Shown piece by piece: positions 15,046 to 24,485 of a stretch of DNA of 64,000 nucleotides. The stretch covers positions 1 through 64,000 of the forward strand of contig DEZK01000018.1 of the NCBI GenBank assembly GCA_002365175.1, given 5' to 3'. Both the position numbers and the translations under genes were made by a program. Each line of letters begins with the position of its first letter. Within the stretch, counting starts at the first letter, position 1. Source of the stretch: Raskinella chloraquaticus (SeqCode). Its GTDB lineage: Bacteria > Pseudomonadota > Alphaproteobacteria > Rhizobiales > UBA4765. The notes beneath the pieces were generated by a model. That model was not told where the DNA came from, ran no database searches, and saw only the letters and a list, made by a program, of their open reading frames with translations.

Positions 15046-15501
15046 ATGCTCAGCTATATTCTCTATCTCTCACGGCGTCGCGCTTCGACAAGCAACGATG
15101 ATATTGCGCACATGCTCGTCGGCGCCCAGTCTTTCAATGACCGCCACGCGTTGACCGGGCTTCTGGTCTGCGGTCGTCATTGGTTCCTCCAGCATCTGGA
15201 GGGGCACGAAAACAATATTGAGAAGGCGTATCAGCGTATCCTCAACCGTAAGCTTCATGACAGCCTGTCCATACTTGGCAGCGGCCTGTTGCTCGGGCGG
15301 GAATTCGCGACCTGGTCAATGGCCGGGCTTGGCAGTTCGAAGCTTGATACGGCCATGGCGGAAATCGGCCTTGAGCCATCCGGAAATACCGTCATGTCCA
15401 CTGATCGCACCAAATTGGTGAATGTGCTTGCTGCGTCACGCCGCATCCTTGAGACTGCGGCCGGGATCGATACGAGTGCGCCTGTGATTTTTATCGACTG
15501 A
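15046..15501 (+). CDS. Short BLUF-domain blue-light sensor
   Basis: FAD-binding photoreceptor of 151 aa. The key BLUF residues are all present with the spacing of AppA: Tyr7, Asn31, Gln49, Trp90 and Met92. Family motifs are YLS, ALTGLLV and FLQHLEG. Only about 50 residues follow the core, probably the two capping helices, and there is no output domain, so it must signal through a partner protein. The start at ATG 15046 is uncertain, because a TTG at 15037 is also in frame and neither has a strong ribosome site. Confidence 0.92.
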   Translation: MLSYILYLSRRRASTSNDDIAHMLVGAQSFNDRHALTGLLVCGRHWFLQHLEGHENNIEKAYQRILNRKLHDSLSILGSGLLLGREFATWSMAGLGSSKLDTAMAEIGLEPSGNTVMSTDRTKLVNVLAASRRILETAAGIDTSAPVIFID

Positions 15502-15521
15502 TGAGCCTGGTCAGATGGCGA

Positions 15522-16286
15522 TCATGACTGAACCAACACGATGCCGTGGATATGGCGGCCATAATCGCTCTCGCCGCGGTGCGTCATGCGGCGATAACTG
15601 AAGAAGCGCTCCTCATCGCCATAGGTGCACAAACCCACATCGTCGAGCGCAGCGATGCCGGCTGCGCGCAGGCGATGGGCGATCACGCCCGGCAGATCGA
15701 AGAGGAAAAAACCATCCCGCGGGGACGGTGAAAAAAAATGACCATAGGCGGCGTTCTTGTCGATAAAGGCAGCCCGCACTTCGGGGCCGACCTCGTAGTT
15801 TTTCTGCGATATCGTCGGCCCGATGCTGGCGCGGATATCCTCGCGGCGCGCCCCCAGAGCGATCATCGCCGCAATTGTTGCTTCTATCACCCCGCCCAGC
15901 GCCCCGCGCCAGCCCGCATGCGCCGCCCCGATCACCCCCGCGCTGGCAAACAGAACCGGCGAACAGTCAGCCGACGACACGGCAAGGGCGAGGTTCGCGA
16001 CCTGTGTCACCATCGCATCGGCGCGTTGCGCCTCGCCATGGGTGAAGGGCGTCTGGACCACGACACAATGAGCCGAGTGGACCTGATAGAGCGCGACCAA
16101 ACGATCGGCCGCAACACCCAGCGAACCGGCAACATATGCCCTGTTCTGCAGTACGCGCACGCGCTCATCGTGCGAGCCGAGACCGCAATTGAGGCCAGCG
16201 TAAATCCCCTGCGACACGCCACCCTGGCGGGTAAAGAAGGCATGGCGAACGCCAGGCCAGGCGCTGAGCAAAGGAGATGTGATCAT
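15522..16286 (-). CDS. pgeF: Peptidoglycan editing factor / multicopper polyphenol oxidase-like (DUF152)
   Basis: 254-aa member of the PgeF/YfiH (laccase-domain) family, which removes wrongly incorporated L-Ser from cell-wall precursors. Conserved Zn-site segments are VHSAHC, AVSSADCSPVLF and AAHAGWRGALGG, plus ASIGPTISQKNYEVG. The start overlaps the midA stop by one base (TGATG at 16288-16284). It is the third gene of an lgt-midA-pgeF operon. Confidence 0.9.
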   Translation of the reverse strand: MITSPLLSAWPGVRHAFFTRQGGVSQGIYAGLNCGLGSHDERVRVLQNRAYVAGSLGVAADRLVALYQVHSAHCVVVQTPFTHGEAQRADAMVTQVANLALAVSSADCSPVLFASAGVIGAAHAGWRGALGGVIEATIAAMIALGARREDIRASIGPTISQKNYEVGPEVRAAFIDKNAAYGHFFSPSPRDGFFLFDLPGVIAHRLRAAGIAALDDVGLCTYGDEERFFSYRRMTHRGESDYGRHIHGIVLVQS

Positions 16287-17401
16287 CAGCCGTCTCCCGA
16301 TCCTGCAAAAGGCGGCAATGCGACAGCGCCTGCGCTGATACCCATCACCTTGAAGAGGTCCCCCATTTGCGCCGGCGCTATCAGCCGGTCAAGTTGAGAG
16401 AAAATCTCCTGAGCCATCGCCGCAGGTTTGCCTGCCGCCAGACGTGCGGCACGCTCGGTGATGCCGAGGGCTGACAGAAACGTTCCCTGCGTCACCGGCC
16501 CGCCAATGGACGCCCCAGCCCGCCGCGCGGTTGCGCCAAGGGCGTCGAAATCCACATGCACCGTCAAATCGGCCAGGCCAGGTTCAGCCAGAGGATCGAC
16601 GAAGCGATGGGCGCTCACCGCCTGCAACGTGTCGCCAAAGCCGCTGCGCAGCGAGCCATAATCGATAAAAAGCGCCACTCCCGGCCCGGTCAATGTCCGC
16701 GCAGCTACCTTTTCGATCAGCCGGTGCGCCGCCTGCGAATGCTCGATGATCATGCCATCCTGCATATCCAGATGACCAACATCGAGCGGCAAGACGGAAA
16801 CCGGAACAGGTGCCTGCCCCATCGCCAGTTGCCCCTCGCGATCAACACCTACCAGCCGCTCATACCACTGCCCCGCACGCCGCTGCCATTGGCGGACAGG
16901 CAGGCAATCAAGAAATTCATTGGCAAGCAGGACGAACGGGCCAGCCGACACATCATCGAACGCCTCATGCCAGCGCGGGTTGACGGGAAGGTTCGCGAGT
17001 GATTGCTGCTGACGCTCCCGCAGGAGAGGGCTGATCTCGACAATATCGATCACGATAGCATCGATGCCGCCAGCGACCTTGGCTATCGCGCGCACCGCAT
17101 CGGCCATCATTGTGCCTCGCCCCGCCCCCAGTTCAACCAGACGCGGAGCCCCTGCAAACGCCATCTCCCGCCAGCATGCAAGCGCCCATAATCCAAGCAT
17201 CTCGCCAAACATCTGCGATATGTCGGGCGCCGTGATGAAATCACCCCGCCGCCCGAACGGGTCGCGACGGGGATAATAGCCGTGCTGCGGATGAGTGAGG
17301 CAGGCGGACATGTACTCGCTGATCGTCATCGGCCCGTCAGCGCGGATGTGCTCGATCAGAAGATCGCGCAAGGCCCATTCCTCGCCGCTCGGCAGGCTCA
17401 C
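16286..17401 (-). CDS. SAM-dependent methyltransferase, MidA/NDUFAF7 family
   Basis: 371-aa class I methyltransferase of the COG1565 group. The mitochondrial member methylates an arginine of complex I subunit NDUFS2; bacterial substrates are not settled. Seen are the N-terminal GPMTISEYMSACLTHPQHGYY, RRGDFITAPDISQMFGE, and the SAM loop LVELGAGRGTMMADAVRA. I choose GTG 17401 as start because it overlaps the lgt stop as GTGA; the longer frame from ATG 17449 would run well into lgt. The symbol is left blank because bacterial naming varies. Confidence 0.87.
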   Translation of the reverse strand: MSLPSGEEWALRDLLIEHIRADGPMTISEYMSACLTHPQHGYYPRRDPFGRRGDFITAPDISQMFGEMLGLWALACWREMAFAGAPRLVELGAGRGTMMADAVRAIAKVAGGIDAIVIDIVEISPLLRERQQQSLANLPVNPRWHEAFDDVSAGPFVLLANEFLDCLPVRQWQRRAGQWYERLVGVDREGQLAMGQAPVPVSVLPLDVGHLDMQDGMIIEHSQAAHRLIEKVAARTLTGPGVALFIDYGSLRSGFGDTLQAVSAHRFVDPLAEPGLADLTVHVDFDALGATARRAGASIGGPVTQGTFLSALGITERAARLAAGKPAAMAQEIFSQLDRLIAPAQMGDLFKVMGISAGAVALPPFAGSGDG

Positions 17402-18240
17402 GGGCGAGCCTGCCGCCGTGCCGCCCAGATGACGATGATGACGCCACACAGGATCATCGGCAGCGACAGGACTTGCCCCATGGTGAGGCCGCCCGCCAGA
17501 TAGCCAAGCTGGGCGTCGGGCTCACGATAGAATTCAACGATGCTGCGCGCCACCCCGTAGCCGGCAAGAAACACTCCCGCGATAACGCCTGGCCATCGCA
17601 AAGCCCGGACACGAAAGACCAGCACCATGAGCACAATGAACAGGACAAGCCCCTCAAGCCCTGCCTCATAAAGCTGGCTGGGGTGACGCGGCAGAAAGCC
17701 ACCGCGCGGAAACAGAATCGCCCAGGGCACATCGCTGACCCGCCCGTATAATTCGCCATTGATGAAATTGGCGATCCTCCCAAAGAAGAGGCCGACGGGT
17801 GCCACAGCGGTCACAACATCCATCAGGGTAAGAAAAGGCAAAGCCTGTCGGCGTGCGAAAAGATAGGTCGCAACCATAAGTCCGGCCGCGCCGCCATGAA
17901 ACGACATACCGCCCCGCCATGGCTGGATGATCTCCAGCGGATTTTCAAGGTAGTAATCGAGATTGTAGAAGAGCACGAAACCAAGCCGCCCGCCGCACAC
18001 AATGCCGATTGCCGCCCACAGCAGAAAATCATCAAGCTGGGCCAATTTCGGCGGGCCGGAGGCTGCAAAAAGATCGTTGCGGGCAATCAGCCTTTGGGCG
18101 AGCCACCAGCCAAGCAGAAGTCCTGCGAGATAGGCAAGCGCATACCAGCGGACGGGGAACGGCCCCAATTCGATGAGGACGGGATCAATGGCAGGAAACG
18201 GCAAAGCCAGAAGCGGCGGCATGGCGATCTCGATTCTCAA
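17398..18240 (-). CDS. lgt: Prolipoprotein diacylglyceryl transferase
   Basis: Polytopic inner-membrane enzyme that attaches diacylglycerol to the lipobox cysteine of prolipoproteins. It is 280 aa from ATG 18240 (274 from ATG 18222, which is about as likely). The Lgt signature GRIANFINGELYGR is intact. Other family segments are FPVRWYALAYLAG near the N-terminus, RGGMSFHGGAAGL and PRHPSQLYEAGLEG. First gene of the lgt-midA-pgeF operon, and divergent from the ubiK-like gene. Confidence 0.95.
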   Translation of the reverse strand: MRIEIAMPPLLALPFPAIDPVLIELGPFPVRWYALAYLAGLLLGWWLAQRLIARNDLFAASGPPKLAQLDDFLLWAAIGIVCGGRLGFVLFYNLDYYLENPLEIIQPWRGGMSFHGGAAGLMVATYLFARRQALPFLTLMDVVTAVAPVGLFFGRIANFINGELYGRVSDVPWAILFPRGGFLPRHPSQLYEAGLEGLVLFIVLMVLVFRVRALRWPGVIAGVFLAGYGVARSIVEFYREPDAQLGYLAGGLTMGQVLSLPMILCGVIIVIWAARRQARP

Positions 18241-18386
18241 AATGCTGGATTCGTATCGGACGCTTGAAATGACATGGCTGAGTCACCATTGTCACGCCTG
18301 CAAGATCGACCACAGCCCGGTGATTGAGAACAGGTCACTGCCCCTCCTACCCTGACATCCCGTCCCTGACCCGAGTGGAGACAACC

Positions 18387-18671
18387 ATGACGCAGACCAG
18401 CAATCGACTGCTTGATGAGCTGGCGCGGCTCATGACCGACGCTGTAGGCGCCACACAAGGCGTGCGCCGCGAGGTCGAGGCGATGATGCGCAGCCGGGCA
18501 GAGCGCCTGATCGAGCAGATGGACCTCGTGCACCGCGAGGATTTCGAGGCGATGCGTCAATTGGCTCAGACGACGCGTGAGGATTTGGACACGCTCACCA
18601 CGCGCCTGGCGAAGATCGAGGCGCAGCTTGCCGCCTTGAGCGTTGCCGATGCGACACACAGCCGGGGATAA
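18387..18671 (+). CDS. UbiK-like accessory factor (BMFP/DUF526)
   Basis: 94-aa, strongly helical, coiled-coil protein. The helix runs from SNRLLDELARLMTDA to a C-terminal heptad-rich segment ending RLAKIEAQLAALS, the BMFP pattern. UbiK assists the ubiquinone biosynthesis complex in E. coli; that role is by family only. Start taken at ATG 18387 after a GGAG sequence; an upstream in-frame ATG at 18324 adds residues with no match. Confidence 0.82.
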   Translation: MTQTSNRLLDELARLMTDAVGATQGVRREVEAMMRSRAERLIEQMDLVHREDFEAMRQLAQTTREDLDTLTTRLAKIEAQLAALSVADATHSRG

Positions 18672-18937
18672 GCGTCGGCAATTGCAAAAAAACATTAACC
18701 ATTCTCTTCCGCCCTGCTCTTAAACTAGCCGAAGACGCGATTCGACGTCACGGAATCGAGAGCCTTGGCACATCCACCGCTCGAGACACCGGCAGGCCCC
18801 CGGGCAGGATGTTTTCTGCCCCGCCTGATCGTCGCGTTCACCACGCCCTGCCAAAAGAGGCTTTGTTCCCAGTCGCTACCCTCACCACACGACGCTGCAT
18901 GGCGCCGTGCCCTCCCCTCATCGCGCGAGACCAGACC

Positions 18938-19438
18938 ATGACCCTGCTTGATCTGCCCTCCGATATCGCTGCCAATCCAGTCGACACCATCGAGCATCTT
19001 GCCGAGAGCAATGATTGGATTTTCGACCGTTCCAGCGACGATGAGATCACGATTTCGGTCGACGGCCATCATTGCGATTACCATGTCTCTTTCACGTGGA
19101 TGGAAGAGATCGACGGGCTTCATGTCGCCTGTGCCTTCGATTTCAAGGTGGCCGACCGCCAGCGCAGCGAAATCCTTGAGCTTCTGGCTGCCATCAATGA
19201 GCAGTTGTGGATTGGCCATCTCGATATCTGGGCAAAGCAGAGCGTCATCATGTTCCGCCAGACCCTGATGCTCCCCGAGGGCGGCGATATCAGCCGCAGC
19301 CAGGTCGAACTGATGCTGCGTACCGCCATCGACACCTGCCAGCGCTATTACCCGGCCTTCCAGTTTGTCGTCTGGGCTGGCAAGAGCGCGAAGGAGGCGC
19401 TGGACGCCGTCCTGCTTGAGACAATGGGAGAAGCATAG
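18938..19438 (+). CDS. YbjN-domain protein
   Basis: 166-aa cytoplasmic protein with the YbjN (type III secretion chaperone-like) fold. It contains DWIFDRSSDDEITISVDG, YHVSFTWMEEIDGLHVACAFDF and a C-terminal helix CQRYYPAFQFVVWAGKSAKEAL. The start at ATG 18938 (MTLLDLPSD) matches the domain boundary; the frame is open to 18809. Its molecular role is not known. Positions 18672-18937 upstream hold no other gene that I can support. Confidence 0.8.
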   Translation: MTLLDLPSDIAANPVDTIEHLAESNDWIFDRSSDDEITISVDGHHCDYHVSFTWMEEIDGLHVACAFDFKVADRQRSEILELLAAINEQLWIGHLDIWAKQSVIMFRQTLMLPEGGDISRSQVELMLRTAIDTCQRYYPAFQFVVWAGKSAKEALDAVLLETMGEA

Positions 19439-19554
19439 GCATAAATACGCATAAACATATGAGCCGCAGTTTCTTCATGCTTACATAAGTGTTGATGCAT
19501 ACTCTCTCATCACCAATTGTCTTACCGACGATTGATCTGATGGAAGAGATTGTA

Positions 19555-20343
19555 ATGTCTGACGATATTTCTTTTGATTCTGAAGGGCTTAACATTATCG
19601 TTGCTGATGATTCGTCAGCTGTGCGCATGGCCTTTGCGCGCGCCTGTGGGCACAGCCCCGTACCGCTGAGCGTGACTGAAGCCCATGACGGCATGGATTT
19701 CGCCGAGAAATTTCGCAATTCACAATTCGATCTCGCCTTCATCGACGTCATCATGCCGGGAATGAGCGGCATCGACGCGTTGGCGCAGGCCCGCTCCGCC
19801 GGCGTGAAGACCTTTTCCGTTCTGATGTCGACCAACGTCACCGACGAAGTCATGCAACTGGCGAAGAAACTGCGTGCCTATGATTTCCTGCGCAAACCCT
19901 TCACGCCCATCGATCTTGCCAACATCATCAACAATTACCTGCGCCTGCGCCAAGGTATCGGCGCGCTGATCGTCGACGACAGTTCGACCGTTCGCCGCGT
20001 CGTTGGCAAAGTCCTCGAAAGCAGCCATTTCGGTTTTCGCATCAGCGACGCGGCTGACGGCGAGACGGCGCTCAGGATGAACGCTGACAGCGCACCCGAG
20101 ATCGTCTTTCTTGACATCAACATGCCGGGACTTGACGGCATCGCCACGCTGAAGCGCCTGAAGGAAAACGCCACACCCCCCCGCGTCGTTCTCATGTCAT
20201 CCGAGCAGAGCGGCGATAAGCTGAACGAGGCTTTTGAAGCCGGCGCGGACGCCTTTCTCAAGAAGCCTTTTTATCCTGCCGACGTCGACGGCGTCCTGCA
20301 CCGCCTTCTCGGGCTCAACCCGCCCTACCTGACGAAAGCCGCC
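19555..20343 (+). CDS. Tandem receiver-domain response regulator (REC-REC), no output domain
   Basis: 263-aa protein made of two CheY-like receiver domains. The first has ADD at the N-terminus, phospho-site D64 (FIDVIMPG) and K114 (LRKPF). The second has VDDSS, D187 (FLDINMPG) and K237 (LKKPF). No DNA-binding, GGDEF or enzyme domain is present, so it probably works by protein contact or phosphate relay. Start chosen at ATG 19555 (MSDDISF); the frame opens at 19489. It is monocistronic, with no histidine kinase next to it. The stop codon follows at 20344-20346. Confidence 0.88.
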
Positions 20344-20356
20344 TGAGCAGCGAGCT

Positions 20357-21253
20357 CTACGGCCATTTCACCACGGGTGGCATCGAGGAGAGGATCGAGG
20401 CGACATTACCGCCGGTCTTCAGGCCGAAAATCGTGCCGCGATCATAAAGCAGGTTGAATTCGACATAGCGCCCGCGACGGATCAGTTGTTCCTCACGCTC
20501 CGCCTCGCTCCACGGCGTGGCGATATTGGCAGCAACGATCCGCGGATAGACATCAAGAAACGCCTGACCGACGCTTTTGGTGAAGGCAAAGTCAGCCGCC
20601 CAGTCGCCGCTGTCGAGATAATCGTAAAAGATGCCGCCGATTCCACGCGGCTCGTTGCGATGGCGCAAATGAAAATACTCGTCGCACCACGCCTTGTAGC
20701 GCGGGTAATCGCCAGGCCCCGGATGCGCCTCGCAGGGCACCTTCATGGCGGCATGGAAGGCAAGCGTATCAGGATCATCCTGCTGGCGGCGGCGATCGAG
20801 CATTGGCGTCAGATCAGCACCGCCACCAAACCAGCGTTTCGTCGTCACCACCATGCGTGTGTTCATATGAACCGTCGGCACATGCGGGCTCAGCGGATGG
20901 ATGATGAGCGACAGGCCTGAGGCCCAGAAGCGGGGATCGTCAGCAGCACCGGGAATTTCCTTGCGAAATTCAGGCGCAAACTCGCCAAATACCGTCGATA
21001 CATGCACGCCTCCCTTCTCGATGACGCGCCCCTTCAGCATCGCCATCTCGCCGCCACCACCGGCTTGACCCCTGTGATCGGTGCGCGTCCAGGGAGTGCG
21101 CAGGAAACGCCCCGGCTGGCCGGTATAGAGATCGGGCGGCGCACCCTCCTCGATCACTTCAAGGGCCTTACAGATGCGCTCGCGCAAGGCGCTGAACCAC
21201 GCCATTGCCTGCTGCTGGCGCAGCGCCAGTTCGTCATTCGAAGGGGATGTCAT
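20357..21253 (-). CDS. hemF: Oxygen-dependent coproporphyrinogen III oxidase
   Basis: Haem-pathway enzyme that decarboxylates coproporphyrinogen III to protoporphyrinogen IX with O2. It is 298 aa from ATG 21253. Family signatures are VHMNTRMVVTTKRWFGGGADLTP, YKAWCDEYFHLRHRNEPRGIGGIFYD and RRGRYVEFNLLYDRGTIFGL. It follows trmL on the same strand with only two bases between them. An upstream open frame to 21394 overlaps trmL and has no similarity. Confidence 0.95.
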   Translation of the reverse strand: MTSPSNDELALRQQQAMAWFSALRERICKALEVIEEGAPPDLYTGQPGRFLRTPWTRTDHRGQAGGGGEMAMLKGRVIEKGGVHVSTVFGEFAPEFRKEIPGAADDPRFWASGLSLIIHPLSPHVPTVHMNTRMVVTTKRWFGGGADLTPMLDRRRQQDDPDTLAFHAAMKVPCEAHPGPGDYPRYKAWCDEYFHLRHRNEPRGIGGIFYDYLDSGDWAADFAFTKSVGQAFLDVYPRIVAANIATPWSEAEREEQLIRRGRYVEFNLLYDRGTIFGLKTGGNVASILSSMPPVVKWP

Positions 21254-21255
21254 CG

Positions 21256-21753
21256 TCACGTCTCGTCGTCCTCCACCGGTTGAGGAAAGCGGCCTGTCTG
21301 GCGCATCGCCTCTCCCAATACCATCGCACCCGCCATCGCCACATTGAGCGAGCGCAAACCTGAGCGCATCGGTATCGCGACACTCGCATCGCATATCTGC
21401 GCCACCTCGTCCGGCACGCCGGCGCTCTCGCGCCCCAGCATCAGGATATCGCGATCACTGAACGAAAATCGTTCGTAGGTGGTCGCGCCGGTCGTTTCCA
21501 CCAGAACCAGCCGCCGACCCTCTCGGCGCACCATGTCGCGAAACGCTATGAAATGGATATGTCGCCTGATCACAACCTGATCAAGATAATCGAGGCCAGC
21601 GCGCCGGAAGGCGTGATCGCTTGCCGGGAACCCTGCCGGTTCGATGATATGGGCGCTCACCCCGAGACAGGCGCACAGACGCAGCAATGTTCCGGTATTC
21701 TGAGCAATGTCCGGCTGATAAAGCGCAAGTTCAGGTCGTTGCACCGCGTCCAT
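21256..21753 (-). CDS. trmL: tRNA (cytidine(34)-2'-O)-methyltransferase
   Basis: SPOUT-class methyltransferase of 165 aa that modifies the wobble base of tRNA-Leu. It has the N-terminal LYQPDIAQNTGTLLRLCACL, the knot motifs MLGRESAGVPDEV and AIPMRSGLRSLNVAMAGAMV, and typical TrmL length without an extra RNA-binding domain. It is co-transcribed with hemF. Confidence 0.92.
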   Translation of the reverse strand: MDAVQRPELALYQPDIAQNTGTLLRLCACLGVSAHIIEPAGFPASDHAFRRAGLDYLDQVVIRRHIHFIAFRDMVRREGRRLVLVETTGATTYERFSFSDRDILMLGRESAGVPDEVAQICDASVAIPMRSGLRSLNVAMAGAMVLGEAMRQTGRFPQPVEDDET

Positions 21754-21843
21754 CTCGCTTGACCGCCCTTCCCCACGTCACGATAGTGCCACGAAAGGGG
21801 TGTCAAACCCCGCGCCCTTCGGCCTTTTTGCAAAGTCATTCCC

Positions 21844-23694
21844 ATGTTGTCACGCTTCTTCGCCTGGTTCGAGCAGCGCATCGATCCTTTCGCGCCTTTT
21901 GATGACAAAGTAACGCCGCCTGCCCGCGTCGGCGCGTTCATCTGGCATTACATCGCCCCTTTCCGTGGCCTGGTGGCGGTGAATTTTGCCTTCGCGCTGG
22001 CCATAGGCGTGATGGAATCGGGCATGATCTTGCTGGCCGGGCGCTTTGTTGATCTTCTGGTTTCAAGTCAGCCGGCCGATATTCTCATCACCCATGGCGC
22101 GATCCTGGCCGGGCTGGCGCTGTTTGTCGCCATTGTCCGTCCGGCGCTGATGATCCTGGGCGAGGTCGTCCTCAATCAGGCGCTTGTGACACCGATCTAC
22201 AGCCGCGTGCGCTGGCGCACCCATCTCTACACGCTCGGCCATTCGCTCAATTATTTTCAGAGCGGTTTCGCCGGCAGGCTCGCCAACCGCGTCATGCAGT
22301 CGGGCCCGGCGATCCAGGCCGTGACCCTGGAGACCCTCGACAACATGGCCTATGTGGTCATTTACGTCGTCGTCGCCTTCGTGGCGTTCACCAACATCAA
22401 CATGGTCTTCGGTCTGCCGATTCTTGCCTGGGCGATTGCCTATAGCTTGCTGCTGCGTCATTTCGTGCCGCGCGCCGTGGCGCTGTCGGCCAAGCAGTCG
22501 GAAGCTCGCTCGGCGCTTCTTGGCCGCATCGTCGATTCCTACACCAACATCCTGACCGTCAAGCTGTTTGCCCGCGACCATCAGGAGCGCTCGGCAGTCA
22601 AGGCGGCAATCGAGCGCCATACACGGCTTGGCCTTGATACGCTGCGCCTGCTGACCATTGCTGTATCCGTGCTCATCTTGCTCAACACGCTGCTGCTGCT
22701 GTCAACGGGCACTCTCTCGCTGTCGCTGTGGCGTGAAGGAGCGATGAGTGTCGGCGAGGCGGGCGCAGCACTTGCCATGGTGATGCGCCTCAACGACATG
22801 TCGCGCTGGGTGATGCATCTCGTGCGCTCGATCTTCGAGAATGTGGGCACTGTTCAGGAGAGCATGGACACCATCGCCAAGCCGCACACGCTGGTTGATG
22901 CGCCAGCCGCCGGCGAACTTGCAGTACCCCGCGGCGAGATCGTCTTCGATAATGTCACCTTCCATTACGGCAAGGGCAAAGGCATCATCGATCATCTCAA
23001 TCTGCGCATCGCGCCAGGCGAGAAAGTCGGCATTGTCGGCCCGTCGGGAGCTGGAAAATCGACCATTGTCTCGCTGATGTTGCGCCTCCACGAGGTCGAG
23101 GGAGGCGCCATCCGCATCGACGGACAGGATATCGCTGGCGTGCGCCAAGAGAGCCTGCGCCGCTCGATCGGCGTCGTCACCCAGGACAACGCCCTCCTCC
23201 ATCGTTCGATCGAGGAGAATATCCGCTATGGTCGCACCGAAGCGGGCGAACATGAGATCATTGCCGCCGCCAAGGCGGCTCAGGCGCATGATTTCATCCT
23301 TGGACTGGGTGACAAGGATGGCAATGCCGGCTACGCCGCCCGTGTGGGTGAGCGCGGTGTGAAATTGTCTGGCGGTCAACGCCAGCGCATCGCCATCGCC
23401 CGCATTCTGCTCAAGAATGCACCAATCCTCGTGCTGGATGAAGCCACTTCAGCCCTTGATTCGGAGATTGAAGCAGCCATCCAGAGCAGTCTTGCCGACC
23501 TCATGCACGGTAAAACGGCGATGGTGATCGCCCACCGCCTGTCAACCATTGCCGCGCTTGATCGTCTGGTCGTCATGGATGACGGGCGAATCGTCGAGGA
23601 AGGGACGCACGCCGATCTCATTCACCGCGGCGGCCTCTATGCGCGCCTGTGGGCGCGACAATCAGGTGGATTTCTGGGATTGGCGGCCGCCTGA
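21844..23694 (+). CDS. ABC exporter, fused membrane and ATPase domains
   Basis: 616-aa half-transporter. Residues about 40-330 form the six-helix type I exporter membrane domain. The ATPase domain has Walker A GPSGAGKST, Q-loop VTQDNALLH, signature LSGGQRQR, Walker B ILVLDEATSALD and the H-loop AHRLST. It should work as a homodimer. Similarity is to the MsbA/multidrug-like group; the substrate cannot be told. It is monocistronic, upstream of petABC but separated by about 240 bases with its own regulatory DNA. Confidence 0.9.
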   Translation: MLSRFFAWFEQRIDPFAPFDDKVTPPARVGAFIWHYIAPFRGLVAVNFAFALAIGVMESGMILLAGRFVDLLVSSQPADILITHGAILAGLALFVAIVRPALMILGEVVLNQALVTPIYSRVRWRTHLYTLGHSLNYFQSGFAGRLANRVMQSGPAIQAVTLETLDNMAYVVIYVVVAFVAFTNINMVFGLPILAWAIAYSLLLRHFVPRAVALSAKQSEARSALLGRIVDSYTNILTVKLFARDHQERSAVKAAIERHTRLGLDTLRLLTIAVSVLILLNTLLLLSTGTLSLSLWREGAMSVGEAGAALAMVMRLNDMSRWVMHLVRSIFENVGTVQESMDTIAKPHTLVDAPAAGELAVPRGEIVFDNVTFHYGKGKGIIDHLNLRIAPGEKVGIVGPSGAGKSTIVSLMLRLHEVEGGAIRIDGQDIAGVRQESLRRSIGVVTQDNALLHRSIEENIRYGRTEAGEHEIIAAAKAAQAHDFILGLGDKDGNAGYAARVGERGVKLSGGQRQRIAIARILLKNAPILVLDEATSALDSEIEAAIQSSLADLMHGKTAMVIAHRLSTIAALDRLVVMDDGRIVEEGTHADLIHRGGLYARLWARQSGGFLGLAAA

Positions 23695-23760
23695 GCGCGC
23701 CGATTGCTGCGTCATAAACGCACGAAATATCTGGTAATTCCTTGATTGCCTTCTATTGTT

Positions 23761-23772
23761 GCGCAATTGCGC
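23761..23772. promoter_or_regulatory. Perfect 12-base palindrome upstream of petA
   Basis: GCGCAATTGCGC in the 243-base ABC-petA intergenic region, about 165 bases before the petA start. It may be a regulator site for the bc1 operon. A short hairpin, GCCGGG-ACA-CCCGGC (23897-23911), also lies near the petA start. Confidence 0.35.
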
Positions 23773-23937
23773 CAATCGTAGTCTGGACATGGTGGCGGCT
23801 TGCGTGCAAGAAACCGCCGCTGGATCTGTCGGGCTATTGGGTGCGAAAGGTGTGATCTGTTCGCTCCAATGAATGATTGAACAGACAGAATTTAGGGCCG
23901 GGACACCCGGCTGTGGGGCTTGAGAGGATCGTCGACG

Positions 23938-24462
23938 ATGGTTGAAACCATGTCAGCGCATAGTGGTACCACCCGCCGCGACTTTATTTATCTGGCAACC
24001 GGGGCGGCCGCAGCCGTCGGCGGCGCCGGCGCGGTCTGGCCGTTCATCGCCCAGATGAACCCTGATGCATCAACATTGGCGCTTGCGTCGGTTGAGGTGA
24101 ATATCGCGTCGGTCAAGCAGGGCCAGATGATTACGGTTCTGTGGCGCGGCAAGCCGGTTTTCATCCGCCGCCGCACCGAAGCCGAGATCAAGGCGGCGAC
24201 CGATGCGAAGCTTGCCGATCTCAGCGACCCCGAGACTGACCAGAAGCGCGTACAGAAACCGGAATGGTTGATCCTGATTGGCGTGTGCACCCATCTTGGT
24301 TGCGTGCCGCTTGGCTATCAGGGCGCCTATAATGGCTGGTTCTGCCCCTGCCATGGGTCACTTTACGACACTTCGGGGCGCGTGCGCAAAGGTCCAGCGC
24401 AAAAGAACCTCGAGGTCCCCGCCTATACTTTCGCTTCCGATAGCCTCGTTCGCATCGGCTGA
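23938..24462 (+). CDS. petA: Ubiquinol-cytochrome c reductase, Rieske iron-sulfur subunit
   Basis: 174-aa Rieske protein of the bc1 complex. A twin-arginine signal/anchor (TTRRDFIYLATG) is followed by a hydrophobic segment. The cluster ligands are C117 and H119 (CTHLGC, with C122) and C136 and H139 (CPCHGS, with C138); C122/C138 form the disulfide. Start at ATG 23938, after GAGAGG. First gene of petABC; petB starts 23 bases after its stop. Confidence 0.96.
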   Translation: MVETMSAHSGTTRRDFIYLATGAAAAVGGAGAVWPFIAQMNPDASTLALASVEVNIASVKQGQMITVLWRGKPVFIRRRTEAEIKAATDAKLADLSDPETDQKRVQKPEWLILIGVCTHLGCVPLGYQGAYNGWFCPCHGSLYDTSGRVRKGPAQKNLEVPAYTFASDSLVRIG

Positions 24463-24485
24463 ACCAACAACCCACGGAGCCTTCG

